From Pyrrhosoma nymphula (lineage: Eukaryota > Arthropoda > Insecta > Odonata > Coenagrionidae), in NCBI GenBank assembly GCA_963573305.1, contig OY754331.1:151585728-151649727 (forward strand): a stretch of 64,000 bases of DNA. The letters are read 5' to 3'. Of this stretch, positions 1 to 11,664 are shown one piece after another (positions within the stretch are counted from its first letter, which is position 1; every line of letters begins with the position of its first letter). The notes beneath the pieces were generated by a model. The model made no database searches. It was not told where the DNA came from and saw nothing but the letters and a program-made list of their open reading frames with translations. Position numbers and translations under genes: made by a program.

Positions 1-1388
1 CGTAGTCGGAGCAAACGAGGCGCGGTTTCGTACGAGGGGATAGATGGCCATGGAGGAGGAGGGGTAATGTAGCGGGGGGAGATAGATATTGGGGGAAGGG
101 GAGGTGGGGGAGCAAGTGACACGGAAGAATTTGCTCGTCGATTGTCTTTCACCCTCTTCTTCCACCTACCCTTTGTGGGTGTGTTGAATCAATGGCACCG
201 GCAGATATATCGAGAGAGAAATACGGGGGAGAAATAGAAGAGGAAAATGGATGGGGATTAGGGCTGAGCGATACACGAAGGCCAGTATCGATTTTCAACA
301 TTAATATTGTATTGAAACCGTCACAATATATTGCAAGATATTACACATAGTAATATAGTTACTCATGATGCAATTGTATTGGAATCGATCAATCTGAAAT
401 TGAGAGATTGTTAGGAACAGCCCTTGAAAGAAAACCGTTCATTGGTACAAAACCTAGAAGGAATTAATCATATATCACAGCAGGATGTTGCAGGATGAAC
501 TTTGTGCAGAGGGTCTATTTCAAAACACAAGTCACCTAGAATTTACTTTGAAAATGAAAGCTATGGGTGGGATTAAGGTGATAGCTATAGTGCTGGTATC
601 CTTTCCGCTCGAGTACCAGAGGTGATGTAAGAAATTAGTGATAGGTAACCTGACCTCAACTTTGGTGTTTTGAGGAGGTACCGTATGGTAGTTAGCACCG
701 TATATTGTTATGAAATCACATTTATGATATGTAGCACATTGAACATGTTATGGAATATTGGATAATTCTCTCACCAATACATTAACCTGAACGTCTGTTC
801 GTTTGTTCCAAGGCTGTTTTACTGCATTCGACAACTGCCTGAACTAATTCACGGAATTAATTGATATTCGAAAATAAGGATGCAGCAAGCATGGTATGGA
901 AACACAGAATTCCAGCTTATATTTCTAATGTGGCAGGTTGTATTTCATTTAATTCTGAAATAATTTCATAAAATCATAGCAAAACGTATCATATTGCATT
1001 CAAATCGCATTGCGTATCGCTTTTCTGATCCGTTTCACATCCAATATTGCCTAATGCTACAGAGAGATATATTATACGCAACACATCATACACAGGTTAC
1101 ACGCAAGGCTTATATTTCGGGAAAATTCACATCACTCGTAATTCAGGTGGACAAAGTGGAAACTGTATTAGCTGTTCCCGCACTACATGTCTGGAACTGA
1201 AATAAAAGACATAATGAAAGAGGAACAGTGTGTAACAGATACTAGCAAGGGTTCTTCTTCCTAAAAGAAATTACCCTCTATTACAAAAACTGATTGAGAG
1301 GAAAATCCGTGAACATATAAATAACGTCCTTTCACCCTTCCAATTCCTTTCTTCAATCCTTACCATTTTAACTGCTCGTTTCGAAACA
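1..1388. other. noncoding region, purine-rich at left edge
   Basis: No gene recognised on either strand. Positions 1-125 are strongly G/A-rich on the plus strand (runs such as gggggaaggggaggtggggg). The rest is A+T-rich. The short frame at 994-1200 has no recognisable domain and looks like chance. Confidence 0.5.
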
Positions 1389-1446
1389 TCCCATGCCACA
1401 CGCCCTTATGCCGGCTCGCATTGTAAAATGTATTCTTCTACGTAAA
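1389..1446 (+). repeat. short dispersed repeat family 1, copy A (diverged)
   Basis: The stretch around 'atgccacacgcccttatgcc', followed by 'ggctcgcattgtaaaatgta', resembles 15213-15283 and 19089-19145. All three share the order cca.acgccc..a..cggc.gctcgca..gta.tatgta. This copy is the most diverged. Source element unknown; it may be the end of a larger transposon. Confidence 0.55.
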
Positions 1447-1879
1447 TTTAATGGCATACGGCATTTAGCTTCTCACTTATATTAAAAAATATATTTTAAT
1501 AGTATAAACATTGCAACCCGCATGATTTTACATTAAAATCGTAAATTGCGCCCCTTTAATGATCGTATTCATATTATATATCGCGCATCGCATGATACTG
1601 AATACACAGCGTTTTAATTTTTACAGGGTGATAAAGCATTTGAATTTTACAAAAAATTACTAGGCGATGTATCTTCTAGCCTAGTGGCCCGACACCGATG
1701 TGCGTAATCTTGTGGTTATTGAATATCATGGCATCGCTACCTATCAACTTCATATCGGATTCCGTAGGTTTCATGATGTCACGGGGCAATATATCGCATA
1801 GCCCAGTAACGAAATAGAGGAATAAGATACCTCAAGTATACCGCATATTGCATTCGATACATCGCAACATCGTTGGGGC

Positions 1880-2110
1880 ACAATAGGAAGCGAGGGATGA
1901 TGGGATTGGAGGGTGTGGAGGGATGGATTTAATGAAGGAGAAACAGGGAGGCAGAGCGATGAAGGGGAGGTAGGGGAGCAATTGGAAGGCGGGGTAAATG
2001 AAATGAACGAGCGTTTGATGATGAGAGGTGGGCAATATATTTTCGGGTGAAGGGGAGAAAGAGATGCTGGAGAGAATAAAAACGCACACACCGTTTGGGG
2101 CGTGAGAGAT
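1880..2110 (+). repeat. purine-rich low-complexity block
   Basis: The plus strand is mostly G and A (for example gggaggcagagcgatgaagg). The complementary strand is therefore pyrimidine-rich, has few stop codons, and gives overlapping Ser/Pro/Leu-rich open frames of up to 172 codons that look like artefacts. No domain is visible in them. Similar blocks lie near 10290-10450, 14850-15030, 28110-28620 and 54830-55410. Confidence 0.55.
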
Positions 2111-5100
2111 AAGGCGCGGTTGATGAGGTTGAAACCGGGATCCCAGCCTTTGAATGAGTGATTTCTTCTCCCGAGGATGAACGCGGGAGGCCGGCCAACC
2201 TTGAAACGAAGATTTCATTTTATCAATCCTGATCGGGACATAAATACAATTTGAGGCGCTGAAGCATCTCCACCGAAGAGAACAACGTATGAAACTATTC
2301 CGATAAAATATTCTGGTGTTCAAGAACTTATCATGCACTCTCCTTTTCACCCGAGATAACTAAACATTCTCAAAAATAGAAACACATTTATACAACCAGA
2401 GAAATCTATTTATATTATATATTTATCTATTAAATTTTATAAATTTAGCTGTATAAGACCTTACGCGGAGGTATTTTCTGGAATCTTATTTCATCGCAGA
2501 TTCAGCAACTAAAAGATGGCGAGTCAGCTAATATCCATGTCAACACAACCTAGCTTGAGATGAGAGTCGAAAATTCAACCTTCCTAGAAGTAAATGATTA
2601 TTTTCAAAAGAGGCAAATAAAATGAGAAATAGTCAAACTGAGAAGTTATAGCATTGCAGTAGCCATAAAAATTAATGCATTTTGGACGAACTTTAACAAG
2701 AAGGAAGCATTTCCAATGATTATTTCCCAAGCTAACAACGCAATTCATAACCGTTGGATGATTATGTCCTCAATGACCTCAGTTTCTGCAAGTATAAAAG
2801 TTGGTATTCATGATTTGAAACAAATTACTGGGAATACCTAAGCTATATTTTTAAAAACTTCCTTGAACCACATTCCCTGTTTCATTCGTCTAAATGTCTT
2901 CATGTGTGCAGGGCCCCATATTATCTTGCTTATCGTTTTTATTGACAGTTGGAGGAAACTCTCGCGAAAAAAGGAGGGAACCTAAAAGCTCATTTATCAC
3001 AAGTGCAAAGACTTAGCAGAATGTGCAGGAAGAGTGGCGATTATTCCGAAACTTATTTTTCCTAAAAAAATCCCTTCCTAATATTTAACCCCCAAATATA
3101 ATAGCTGCTTTAGTAACAAATAATTGATCCGTGAAGTAAAGGAGAACAAATTCGGAAACTGTTTTCTTGCTAATAAGGCTAAAATATACTATTCTCCGTG
3201 AGATTCAGTATAAGATGCAAGAGACACTAGGGTTTCTCATATTTATTTGGATTTTATAGTCGTAAGGTGAACCCAAGAAGTGGTGATGCGAAGCAACTTT
3301 CCATTAGGTCGTGAGTCGGAATTCGAGAATAGACTTCGGCTAATAAGCTTAAACAAACGCACCCAAGGTTTTCTGATTTCTTGGCATCTTTAAGGCCAGA
3401 GGAAAAATATTCTGAATAGATGATAACCTATTGATCATAGGTGATAGCATCCTTTATATTCAAGAATTCAAGAAGACAAAGTTTTATTCCACTCAAAATT
3501 TTACATGAAATTTTAGATATAACAGCAAAATAAGTTTTTTCCTAAAGTAAGCTTAAGATAAAATTAAAGTTTTGCTTCAAATGCATAAAGATTCGTTAAT
3601 TGGATTTTCTGTATCCTCGATGAATCCACTAACCGGTATAATAGAAACGCTGAAATGAGACCACCGGATCCAATCCTTTGGGTTTTTGGCACAGGGAGCG
3701 GCGGCATGTGTTGGGAGACCCCCGAACACTGCAAATACCTTGAATATATACTTCAGGTAATGAAGAATCTTTATGCCCATGTACTTCACACACATTTGGC
3801 TTTTGAATGAAACCTCCGCAGAGGGTGGAGCATCAAGGTTTTTTAAGTCTAGAGAGAGAACGGGTATCTTGGAGGCCGGGCTCCATAGCATCATGAGAGG
3901 CTGTAGAATTTCACCATTCCTATCAGTGGGTATTCATCTAATTTAAAACCATTCATGTATCGTTTCGCTTGCATAGATGTTCGAAGCGTGGCGCATGCGC
4001 AGACGGGTCCTGACGTGCCATTTTCTAAACGGGCGCGCGCGTTGCAGGACATTATGTTTGCCCTTTTTTAGGATGTTTGACAATATAGCCCAACAATTTG
4101 ACTTTTGTTTTTGTAAAAAAAAAAAGGTGTAAACTGTTTTAAAATACACATTTTAACCTATTGTAAGTTGTAAAACATCGCTTTTTTTAAGCAGCAAAAA
4201 TCGCAAACATTTCACCTTTCACTTTCTGTTACTCCATTGTGCCGTGGATGTGCACCACAAATAGCATTTGATGAAGTCTGCGTACAGTCCTGCCTCGTGT
4301 CTGTTCGGAATAGTTAATTTTAACGCGTTCTAAGAATTAGTTTAGGAGTTATTAGGCCCTAAACATGGATCAAAATTCAAAAAAATAGGAAAAATTGAAG
4401 TCATCTAAATGATCAAAAGAAATGTCTATGTAGCCAAAAGTTAAAATAAAACGCAGATTGTTGTCTTTTCATTACGAAAATGTCATTATATTTTAAATCT
4501 GACACTTAGATCGATATTTATTGGACTTGCAGTTCGGAGTGCCATTTTGCGCTAACTTGTGATATTTGAAGCGTCATAACTTTGACATTTATAATTATTA
4601 AGAGCTAATATTCAGCAGATTGTCATTCCTTATTATATTCTTCCTTTGTAACAAAATTCGTGAGAAACGAAGATGGTCGAGCCACGGCCTTGGTTGAGAT
4701 TGCGTGGAGTTGCACAATGGCGATAGTTTTCTAACAATTACCACATGGTTTCCCTGGTTAAATTATTCAAAAGTTTACATGAGGAATTTTAGAGTATGTT
4801 TTACGCAATATAATGCTTTTTCTGCATCTGTTATGTTGCCGTATTTAATTGGGATTATTGGCTATAAATATGAAGCCATTAATAATTAATGGGAAAAATG
4901 TCAGGTAAAGAGATTAAAAAATTGGTTAATAGAGGTCTATCCATTATGAAATATCCCTTTAATTCACTCACTATTCCCTGTAAATCATTTTAGTGCTCTT
5001 TTCAGATACTCTGTCCGTTACGATACAATGTATTACCATTATAATTTGCTGCAGCCTCCATAAACTTGAATTTTTGCTGTTTTTAAAGTCTGAATTGCAG

Positions 5101-5539
5101 GTTGGATGCAGATCGAAAACAATTTACTCGCGTAATTTTATGGAGAATATGTAGCTTTTTTAACGCAACTTTTTGATTTTCAAATACTTTTTTAAGTGAA
5201 CCTAACGCAAGATTTGCGTGTTCGATAGCAGTCACGTAAAAAGACGCCTTGAAGAGAAATTTTCCATGCCTGCTTGCAGTGCGCCATCATCAAAAGGTAC
5301 TTGAGGGAATACTTGCAAGTTGTTACTGATTGAATCAGCTAGGCGTAGCGTATTGACTGCTGTTTATGAGCCAGGGAGAGAAAAAGACGATACAACGCAA
5401 TCGAAAGAAGTTACCGTTGAGCATGAGGTTTCATGGTAAACAGGATACGATTTAGACATTAAGACACACGGGTATCAGAAAATGTAATGTTTGCTAGAAA
5501 AAATAGGTGTAACTTATCAAAATGAAAAAGGTCCTCTTG
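2111..5539. other. noncoding region, A+T-rich
   Basis: No supported gene or repeat apart from the NRF1-type site at 3990-4002. The surrounding 3985-4050 is locally CpG-rich (gcgcatgcgcagacgggtcc, then gggcgcgcgcgttgcagg), unlike its neighbours. The antisense frames at 3577-4149 show no domain. Confidence 0.5.
3990..4002. promoter_or_regulatory. NRF1/ewg-type palindromic site
   Basis: Contains GCGCATGCGC, the perfect core of the YGCGCATGCGCR site bound by NRF1 (Drosophila erect wing). In animals this site is typical of CpG-rich promoters of housekeeping genes. CpG-rich bases and a TGACGTG (CRE-like) half-site follow within 25 bp. No first exon can be recognised downstream on either strand, so whether it is active is unknown. 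Confidence 0.35.
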
Positions 5540-5935
5540 AAATATTAGTACTATCAAACGCATCAAAATAGCAATTTGAAAACCAATGCTTCCACCCCTG
5601 CGGTGGTGGAAGCAATGTGGATTCTTTGTGTTTTCCTTTTAGAATGGCATTTTGTGCTGGATCGCTAGGTTCACTCGCGGTTTCTCAGATAACCGATTTT
5701 GAGAAACCATGGCCCCCTCCCCCTCCATGTGCATTCAGGATGGTGCTTCGTTCTAATAGCGTTTTCGCTGAAATCCTTGGTTCCCCCGCGGTTTCTTGGA
5801 AAACCGATCCTGAAGATCTATCCCCTCCCCACCTACGGTCGTATCTCGTGTGATTTCAAGCAGAGGTTCTCACAGCCTTTTTCACTGACGTGCCCTTCCG
5901 ACTCTTGGAAAACCTATCATTGAGAGTCTATTTCT
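5540..5935 (+). repeat. tandem array, four diverged units of about 110 bp
   Basis: The landmark 'aaacc(g/a/t)at' recurs at 5582, 5692, 5803 and 5912, spacings of 110, 111 and 109 bp. The two central units also share 'cgcggtttct' just before the landmark and 'cccctcccc' after it. The outer units are more diverged. Short open frames at 5617-5923 run through the array, and the encoded peptides repeat imperfectly because the DNA does; I do not regard them as genes. It could be a minisatellite or the repeated part of an unknown transposon. Confidence 0.6.
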
Positions 5936-6121
5936 TTATTCATACGCTCGTGCGTAAGAATATGTATTCTGCCTTTTCGAGATTGTCTCTCATTTTAATC
6001 TTGCCTCTAACGCAAGCAGTGTTATTTCAGAGCGCTTGTTATGCATAGCAATTTCTTGGTTCAAGGTGGATGAATACTTTGCAGTGGAGTCATATTAAGA
6101 ATTTACTTTTGTTTTCGTTAA

Positions 6122-6304
6122 ATCAGTTCAAAGAAGATCTCAATACTTGAGAACACAATATTGGAGTTACTAACAAAGAGTGATAGCGAGGACGAGGATT
6201 TCTATTCGGATTCAGAAGAAGATACCTATAATTGTGAGCCAGAAGCTTCGACTTCGCCTATGCCGGTCCAAATCCCGGATGAAAAAGAAGCATGGGAGTT
6301 TTAA
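6122..6304 (+). CDS. possible 3' terminal exon or decayed coding fragment, acidic
   Basis: An open frame of about 60 codons with no start of its own, bounded upstream by TAA at 6119 and ending with TAA at 6302. A pyrimidine-rich stretch ending in CAG (6124-6126) would serve as a splice acceptor and place this frame in a last exon. The peptide is strongly acidic (SDSEDEDFYSDSEEDTY), then Ser/Thr/Pro-rich (EPEASTSPMPV), and ends KEAWEF. That composition is unusual for random A+T-rich DNA, and acidic N-terminal segments of this kind occur in transposase-related proteins. I do not recognise a family. Upstream exons were not found. A chance frame is a real alternative. Confidence 0.25.
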   Translation: MSSKKISILENTILELLTKSDSEDEDFYSDSEEDTYNCEPEASTSPMPVQIPDEKEAWEF

Positions 6305-9300
6305 TAGGATAAAACCTTGAGAACTCATTTTTGTAGAGTTAATACAGTCCTACCCTAAATCCGTTAATATCAACGTTAGAATTTCGTTTAAAAATTTAAA
6401 ACGCTTAGAAAAACACGCTTAAGTTAATTGGTGTATGCAACAAATATTTTATTAAAAACACTGAAATAGCAATCAGTTGATCGTGGACTAACGCTGAGAA
6501 AGAGGTTTATATTTACCTCTGCGAGGTTCCAGCGCGAAAGGGCCAGAATACGTTCGTTTGCATTAAAGCAGGCAACGTAAAGAAAAACGAATCCAAGAAT
6601 ACAAATGAACATAAAAACAGAGGTTAAACAAAACACTTAAAATTGTAAACATCTCACTAAATTATAAAATAAAGGTCCTTACCACTTCCACATCGGTAGG
6701 TCAATTAAACAATGAGATAACTTGGCTTATTTTCAAAGAAAACTAAAAGATTTTTTTTGATGGAGAGAGATCAAAATAATCGAAAATATCACAGAAAAAC
6801 ATCCAGAGAACTTATGGGTACTTATCTTTCTCCTTCTTTGCTGACATCCTTCTCAATAAATTGAGCACCAATGTTTCTCTCCATTCCCGCATAAAAAGGG
6901 GATCGCGTTGTTGAGCTGGACAGAGTGCTAGGGCAAATCCGACGCCATGTTTCTATCCATTTCTTCTACTATTCCCTTCCCTTCTACCTTATAACCTATC
7001 CTTTAATGGCGTAAAGACCTGAGTTCTCGGATACCTTCCAAAAAACAACCAATACTACATAAAACACTGAAGCCTAGTTACGGAAGAAAATGAAATCTCA
7101 ATTGCTGAATAGAGCGACATTTTACCACGTGCTACTTTTCTTGTGGCTCATGATGAAACTGATGGATCACGGAGGATGAGGTGGAGGACACAGCTGCGCT
7201 CACGCCACCCTCTGCTCAGAAGTTTTTATCGCAAGTAACACACACGAAGGAGATGTGGGAGAAACTGTCAACATGCCAATCGGCTTTGAGTGGTTACTTA
7301 ATCTTTAATCCTAGATGGCTGCGAAATCCTACGCAACTTATGTTCTACACACAGGTGTACGGTATTCAACCATGTAGGTTAATTTGATGGAAGGGCGAGG
7401 GCAAATCTCACTTCATACTCGAAGCTAAGCCCTAAAGCGCGTGAAATTCAAACATTAAGGTTGAGAGAACAATTTCTTTTCCGTGGGACACCTGCGTTTT
7501 CCCAGGGAATTCTGTTTTCTGTTAACTTGAACATTTCGCCACTGGCAGTCAAGGAGCATGACACGGATGTGAACCCAGTAGATTCCGATCCATCACCGAG
7601 ATGTTTAATCACTCCGCTGTGAAAGTATTGCCAGCGGATAAAAGTTTTCAAAATAAAGTAGATTTCTAGGTATTCCCGGAGGAATAAAAATAAATAAGAT
7701 TTCTGTGCATTATTAGGTAATGGTTGTTGACATACTAGATTATTCTCCTGTTCACCTATTTAACTGTCTTCCTTACACATGCTGGGCTTTATTAAGACTG
7801 AAAAAACATAATACCGGAATGGTAAAAAATAAATGGGCTATTTAGTAAATCTTTTCTTGAGGAAATTGGATTAATGTGCCAAAAAAAAACGCAATTCACT
7901 TGACTACTCTCGACATTGTAGTGTCACAGGGCATACGTGGAAAAAGTTTTGAAGAAAATTAACCTAGCAAGCAAAATGATTTCATGCAAGAAATAGGAAA
8001 AAAGAAAATCAAGACGTAATAAAGAAAAAATATATCTAAAATCAATTAATCAAATTTCAGATTTCATGATTTGAAGGCATAATGACCTCAAGATATTTTA
8101 AGCGATATGACTTACGTGACCTCGTGAAATTACCCTGCCATTTTTTGTTTGGCACAACGAAATCTGTGAAAGCCAAGTAGAAATTTCACCATTAGTCAAA
8201 ACCAAAGAGTTTTAACGGATTTCAAGGACCCCCCTGTACCATATTAATGTAACCAAAACTGAAATTGGCGAGGTGAGATTAGCCACTCGCATTCTCAGCG
8301 CAACTACAAATATTAGCAATGTTATTAGCAACCGTGCTGGCTGCAATAAACATTTTCTCAAAGTTCTGACTTAGAAATGGGTAATCGAGGCCGGTACTTC
8401 TCTCGTTCGATTTCATGGGAAGAGGAACTTTTCCGCGTGTTGATTGCTCTGAAGATGAAGTTTTAATTCACACATCCAGCGCTACTGAATATTTAAGAAG
8501 TCATGCCCCTGCTACACTGGTGGTGGGTGACTGCTTAAGCAGTCCCCAGGATTAAAACCTTATAAAAACCTTATTGAACTCTCGTCTTCTCCAATTAACT
8601 TCAAAATTGATAAGCACTGAATGTTTTAATAATTATCAATAATTCTTAAACAAATATATTAGACGGTTATGTGCTACTGCTGGCTTCGTTTCTATTTTCT
8701 TAGACTCTTTCAGGTCAATTGGTGGGTTAGTTGGCAAATTGGAAATATACTCATATTGCGATAGGTCGCATATAACTCAACACTTTTCGACAAAAGGTTA
8801 GCAAAGCGTCCTGTACAGATAGCCAATTATAAGAACAAGGAATTGTGGAGGGCTTGAACTCTGAAATAGGATCTTTATTACACTTACTAAGCCTGATATC
8901 ATGATCGTCAAGAGAAACAACAGTACTTCATATAGACCCGAAATCGATAAGTGACAAAAGAAAGCTTGCATTTCCCAAAAATAACGTACGGGAGTTATCT
9001 CTGTGACTGATGCACTCGCCAACTAACTAAGACGACATGGGTAGGAGTCCAGGCATGAATTTTTTTCACAAATACAATTAGCCAAAAGAAAACATCTGTA
9101 GATCAGATATTCCCCTTTCCTACAAAAAACGGCATCAATACTTTCACTAATTCTGTAGCGCACCGATATCGTACCTAACTCAACACCGCACCAATATCGT
9201 ACCTGTTCATCATGAACTTCAATTTTGTTTATTGAAAATATAAACGGTACAAAATTTGTAATACGCAATGCAGTTTGACGTTAAAAGGCATTAGATGCAA

Positions 9301-10289
9301 ACTATGTATCTTACGATTAGTACGATGTAATATGATTCATTGAGACTCGGGCTAAACGAATACAAATATGACTGAAATATGCATGCACGGAAATAACAAA
9401 ATTTATTGGAAAAATAAAGATTATAATATCACCGGAAAAGGTGGTGTAATGGCTATGATGAATACCAAATATAAATCTTGTAGCGTGCTCGAACTAAAAA
9501 GTGATGAAAATACATGGATTAATTTATATTTTAGTAGAAAAAAATTGCTATTTATTTTTCCTTTGCACTTTTCACCTGACGCCATTTATTTATTTAAAAA
9601 TATTTTAATAAGGTAATAATTTAAGTAAAATATAAATAAAAGTAATCATTTTAAGTGATCTCAACTGTTCTGAATTTGTGTATTCTATCAGGAAAAATGA
9701 AGCAGTGCTTACATAAATCCAATTTTTTCAACGTATTATGGTTTAGAATAACTTTAACTTATAATTGGTCGTTGCTGAATGCTTTATCGCTACATTTGTG
9801 CTACAGAAATTATTCCAATAAAACTTTCCGTGAATTATTTAATACGTTGCAGTTTTTTTAACAAACGGCGTCAGGTGAGGTTCCAAATGGACAGAACAAT
9901 ATTTTTCAATATTTGCCTCTCTGAAAGAAGGAACCGCAAACACCAAAGCATCGGATCGGATTCAGCTCCGGATACCGAAAATTTTATATTTTCCCTATCT
10001 TTATTTACTCCTAATTCATTTACATTCTCTCAACATTTATTTTTTTTCCTTCGCCCATCGTTTATTCGAAAGCGATTAAGTCAACGTGCTCGATAGCTCA
10101 ATATGAGTTGAAATTGTCCCTGTCGCAGTCCAAAGAAAAGAGGATTTTTAAAATGGTAAATCCAACCTCGATGACGGTTGCCGTCACCTCAGTTTCTGCT
10201 TGTTGCAGAGGGAGGGGGAAAGGTATCTAGCAACCGAAGCGGTCGGTTCTTGTTACGAGAGTGCCCGGTGGAACAACCAATGCAATCGG
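6305..10289. other. noncoding region, A+T-rich
   Basis: No recognisable gene. Small frames at 7181, 7448, 8798, 9023, 9368, 9655 and 9779 show no domains. The only internal structure noted is a short direct duplication at 9160-9208. Confidence 0.5.
9160..9208 (+). repeat. 28-bp-period direct duplication
   Basis: The motif 'gcacc(g/a)atatcgtacct' occurs at 9160 and again at 9188. This is a short local tandem duplication with one mismatch in the shared core. Confidence 0.6.
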
Positions 10290-10450
10290 ACTTGGAATTG
10301 GTGATGAAGGAGATTTAATGGGATAAGAAGGAGGAAAATTGGTGGGAGTATGAAGGACAGTGGTGTGAGAGGGGTTGTGGAATGAGAGGGATACAGAGAT
10401 TTTGGATAGAAGGGGATTGTGTACAGGGTTAGGAAGGGTGAGGGCTGGAA
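10290..10450 (+). repeat. purine-rich low-complexity block
   Basis: G/A-rich plus strand (for example gatttaatgggataagaagg). It explains the overlapping small frames on both strands at 10253-10632, which show no domain. Confidence 0.45.
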
Positions 10451-10937
10451 TAATTGAATTCCAACCGGGAGATCTGTTTGATCAGGAATTTCGCACGGAG
10501 GCATGCTCTCAATTGCCTGCTGTCCCAAACCTCGGAATTTACACATTTCCGTTGGTAACGTGCGATAGCATGGAGATCGTGAAGAGCTTCTGCGGTTTAA
10601 TTCATTTTATTTCACGTTTTGATGGGCTATGAAATCCGCGTCCAATTGGACAAGAATAGAGCTAAAATAGATAAAGATGCGTATCCATGCTTGATTTCGT
10701 TGGTTTTTCCATCGTGGGGTAAAATTAAATGCATACAAGAAGGAAAGACTCAGTAATGTGAACTTGTAAGCACGATGATTTGGCACTGAAAATTAAATAA
10801 TACAGGAAGGAAATGTCAATATTTGGGTCAGAGCAAGAATGTTTTGATCATTTCCCTGATATTTAACTAAGAAGTAAACTAACTCCTTCCCTACGTTTGC
10901 TTGTTGTTGCATTCATGCTGGTTGTTAAACAGTCTAT

Positions 10938-11661
10938 GGGCCGTATTTATAGTCGTTACCTAGCAGTCCCCTTATCGATCCCCTACCCAGCAGGCCCCTT
11001 GAATTGTGCGTCATATAGTCAAAACTAAGGGAGCTGCTAGGTAGGGGAAGGTTGGGGGTTAGATCTGGTAACTAAGGACTACAAACGGCGGGAAATGGAA
11101 TTCGTAGCTCAAATTTTTCAGTGGTGACGCTCGTTATCAACATGGATACGGATAAACAAAGAGCCAGACGCAGCATGAAAACTGTTAAGATGGCCGCTCG
11201 ACGTGCAAATAGCATCAACGGTGTGGAGAAGAAATTTTGTGTGACCTGGTATTGAAGCATAAAGATATAGTGGAAAGTAAGAAAACGGACGCAGTTTCCT
11301 GCCACAAGAAGAAGAAATAGTGGGAAAAAATATGCTGCGAGTGTATATGAACATCCTTGGAATGAGTCTGGCGTCGCATCAGATATTTATCGATTTAGAG
11401 CAAATCTCACCGTTGTTTTATTAACACCAAATCTTCGAAACTGTTAATTTAAGGCTATGCACGTTCATTAGAGTCAGTTTAGTTATATCTGTTGTGTTAT
11501 TTTTTCAATAAGGGGCCCCTGGTAGAGCATGCATCTACTGCCAGAATTAGGAGAGGCTAACGAGGCTGCTGGGGGTGGAAATTTGACTATAAATACCGTT
11601 TTTGACGAAGGTGACAGCTAGCGGATGTAGGACTGCTGGGTAACGACTATAAATTCGGCCC
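10938..11661 (+). mobile_element. PIF/Harbinger-like DNA transposon, non-autonomous (724 bp)
   Basis: Terminal inverted repeats lie at 10938-10969 and 11630-11661. They begin GGGCCGWATTTATAGTCGTT and match at 30 of 32 positions. Both ends are flanked by TAT (10935-10937 and 11662-11664), a 3-bp duplication as expected in length for PIF/Harbinger, although the family consensus is TWA. Further inverted motifs lie inside the left end, where cccctacccagcag is answered by ctgctaggtagggg. The interior holds a decayed Myb/SANT-like gene at 11222-11353, the second protein that Harbinger elements carry beside the transposase. No DDE transposase is present, so this copy cannot move by itself. Classification rests on termini plus the Myb remnant. 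Confidence 0.75.
11222..11353 (+). pseudogene. Harbinger Myb/SANT-like DNA-binding protein, remnant
   Basis: One reading frame contains DLVLKHKDIVESKKTDAVS (from 11243), then an in-frame TAG at 11318, then WEKI. This matches in order the conserved N-terminal helix region of Harbinger-associated Myb/SANT-like proteins (NAIF1-type domain: ELV..+K.+IE.KKTDAV...K...WE.I). In intact relatives the protein binds the transposon ends and helps the transposase enter the nucleus. A TAG also lies shortly upstream (near 11207), and the frame breaks down after about 11340. It is a non-functional fragment inside the 10938-11661 element. The domain call is from memory of the family pattern. Confidence 0.6.
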
Positions 11662-11664
11662 TAT

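Noticed and set aside
1832..2350. 172-codon minus-strand open frame and two overlapping ones
   Set aside because: Three frames overlap on the same strand over a purine-rich stretch, which is typical of stop-poor composition rather than coding.
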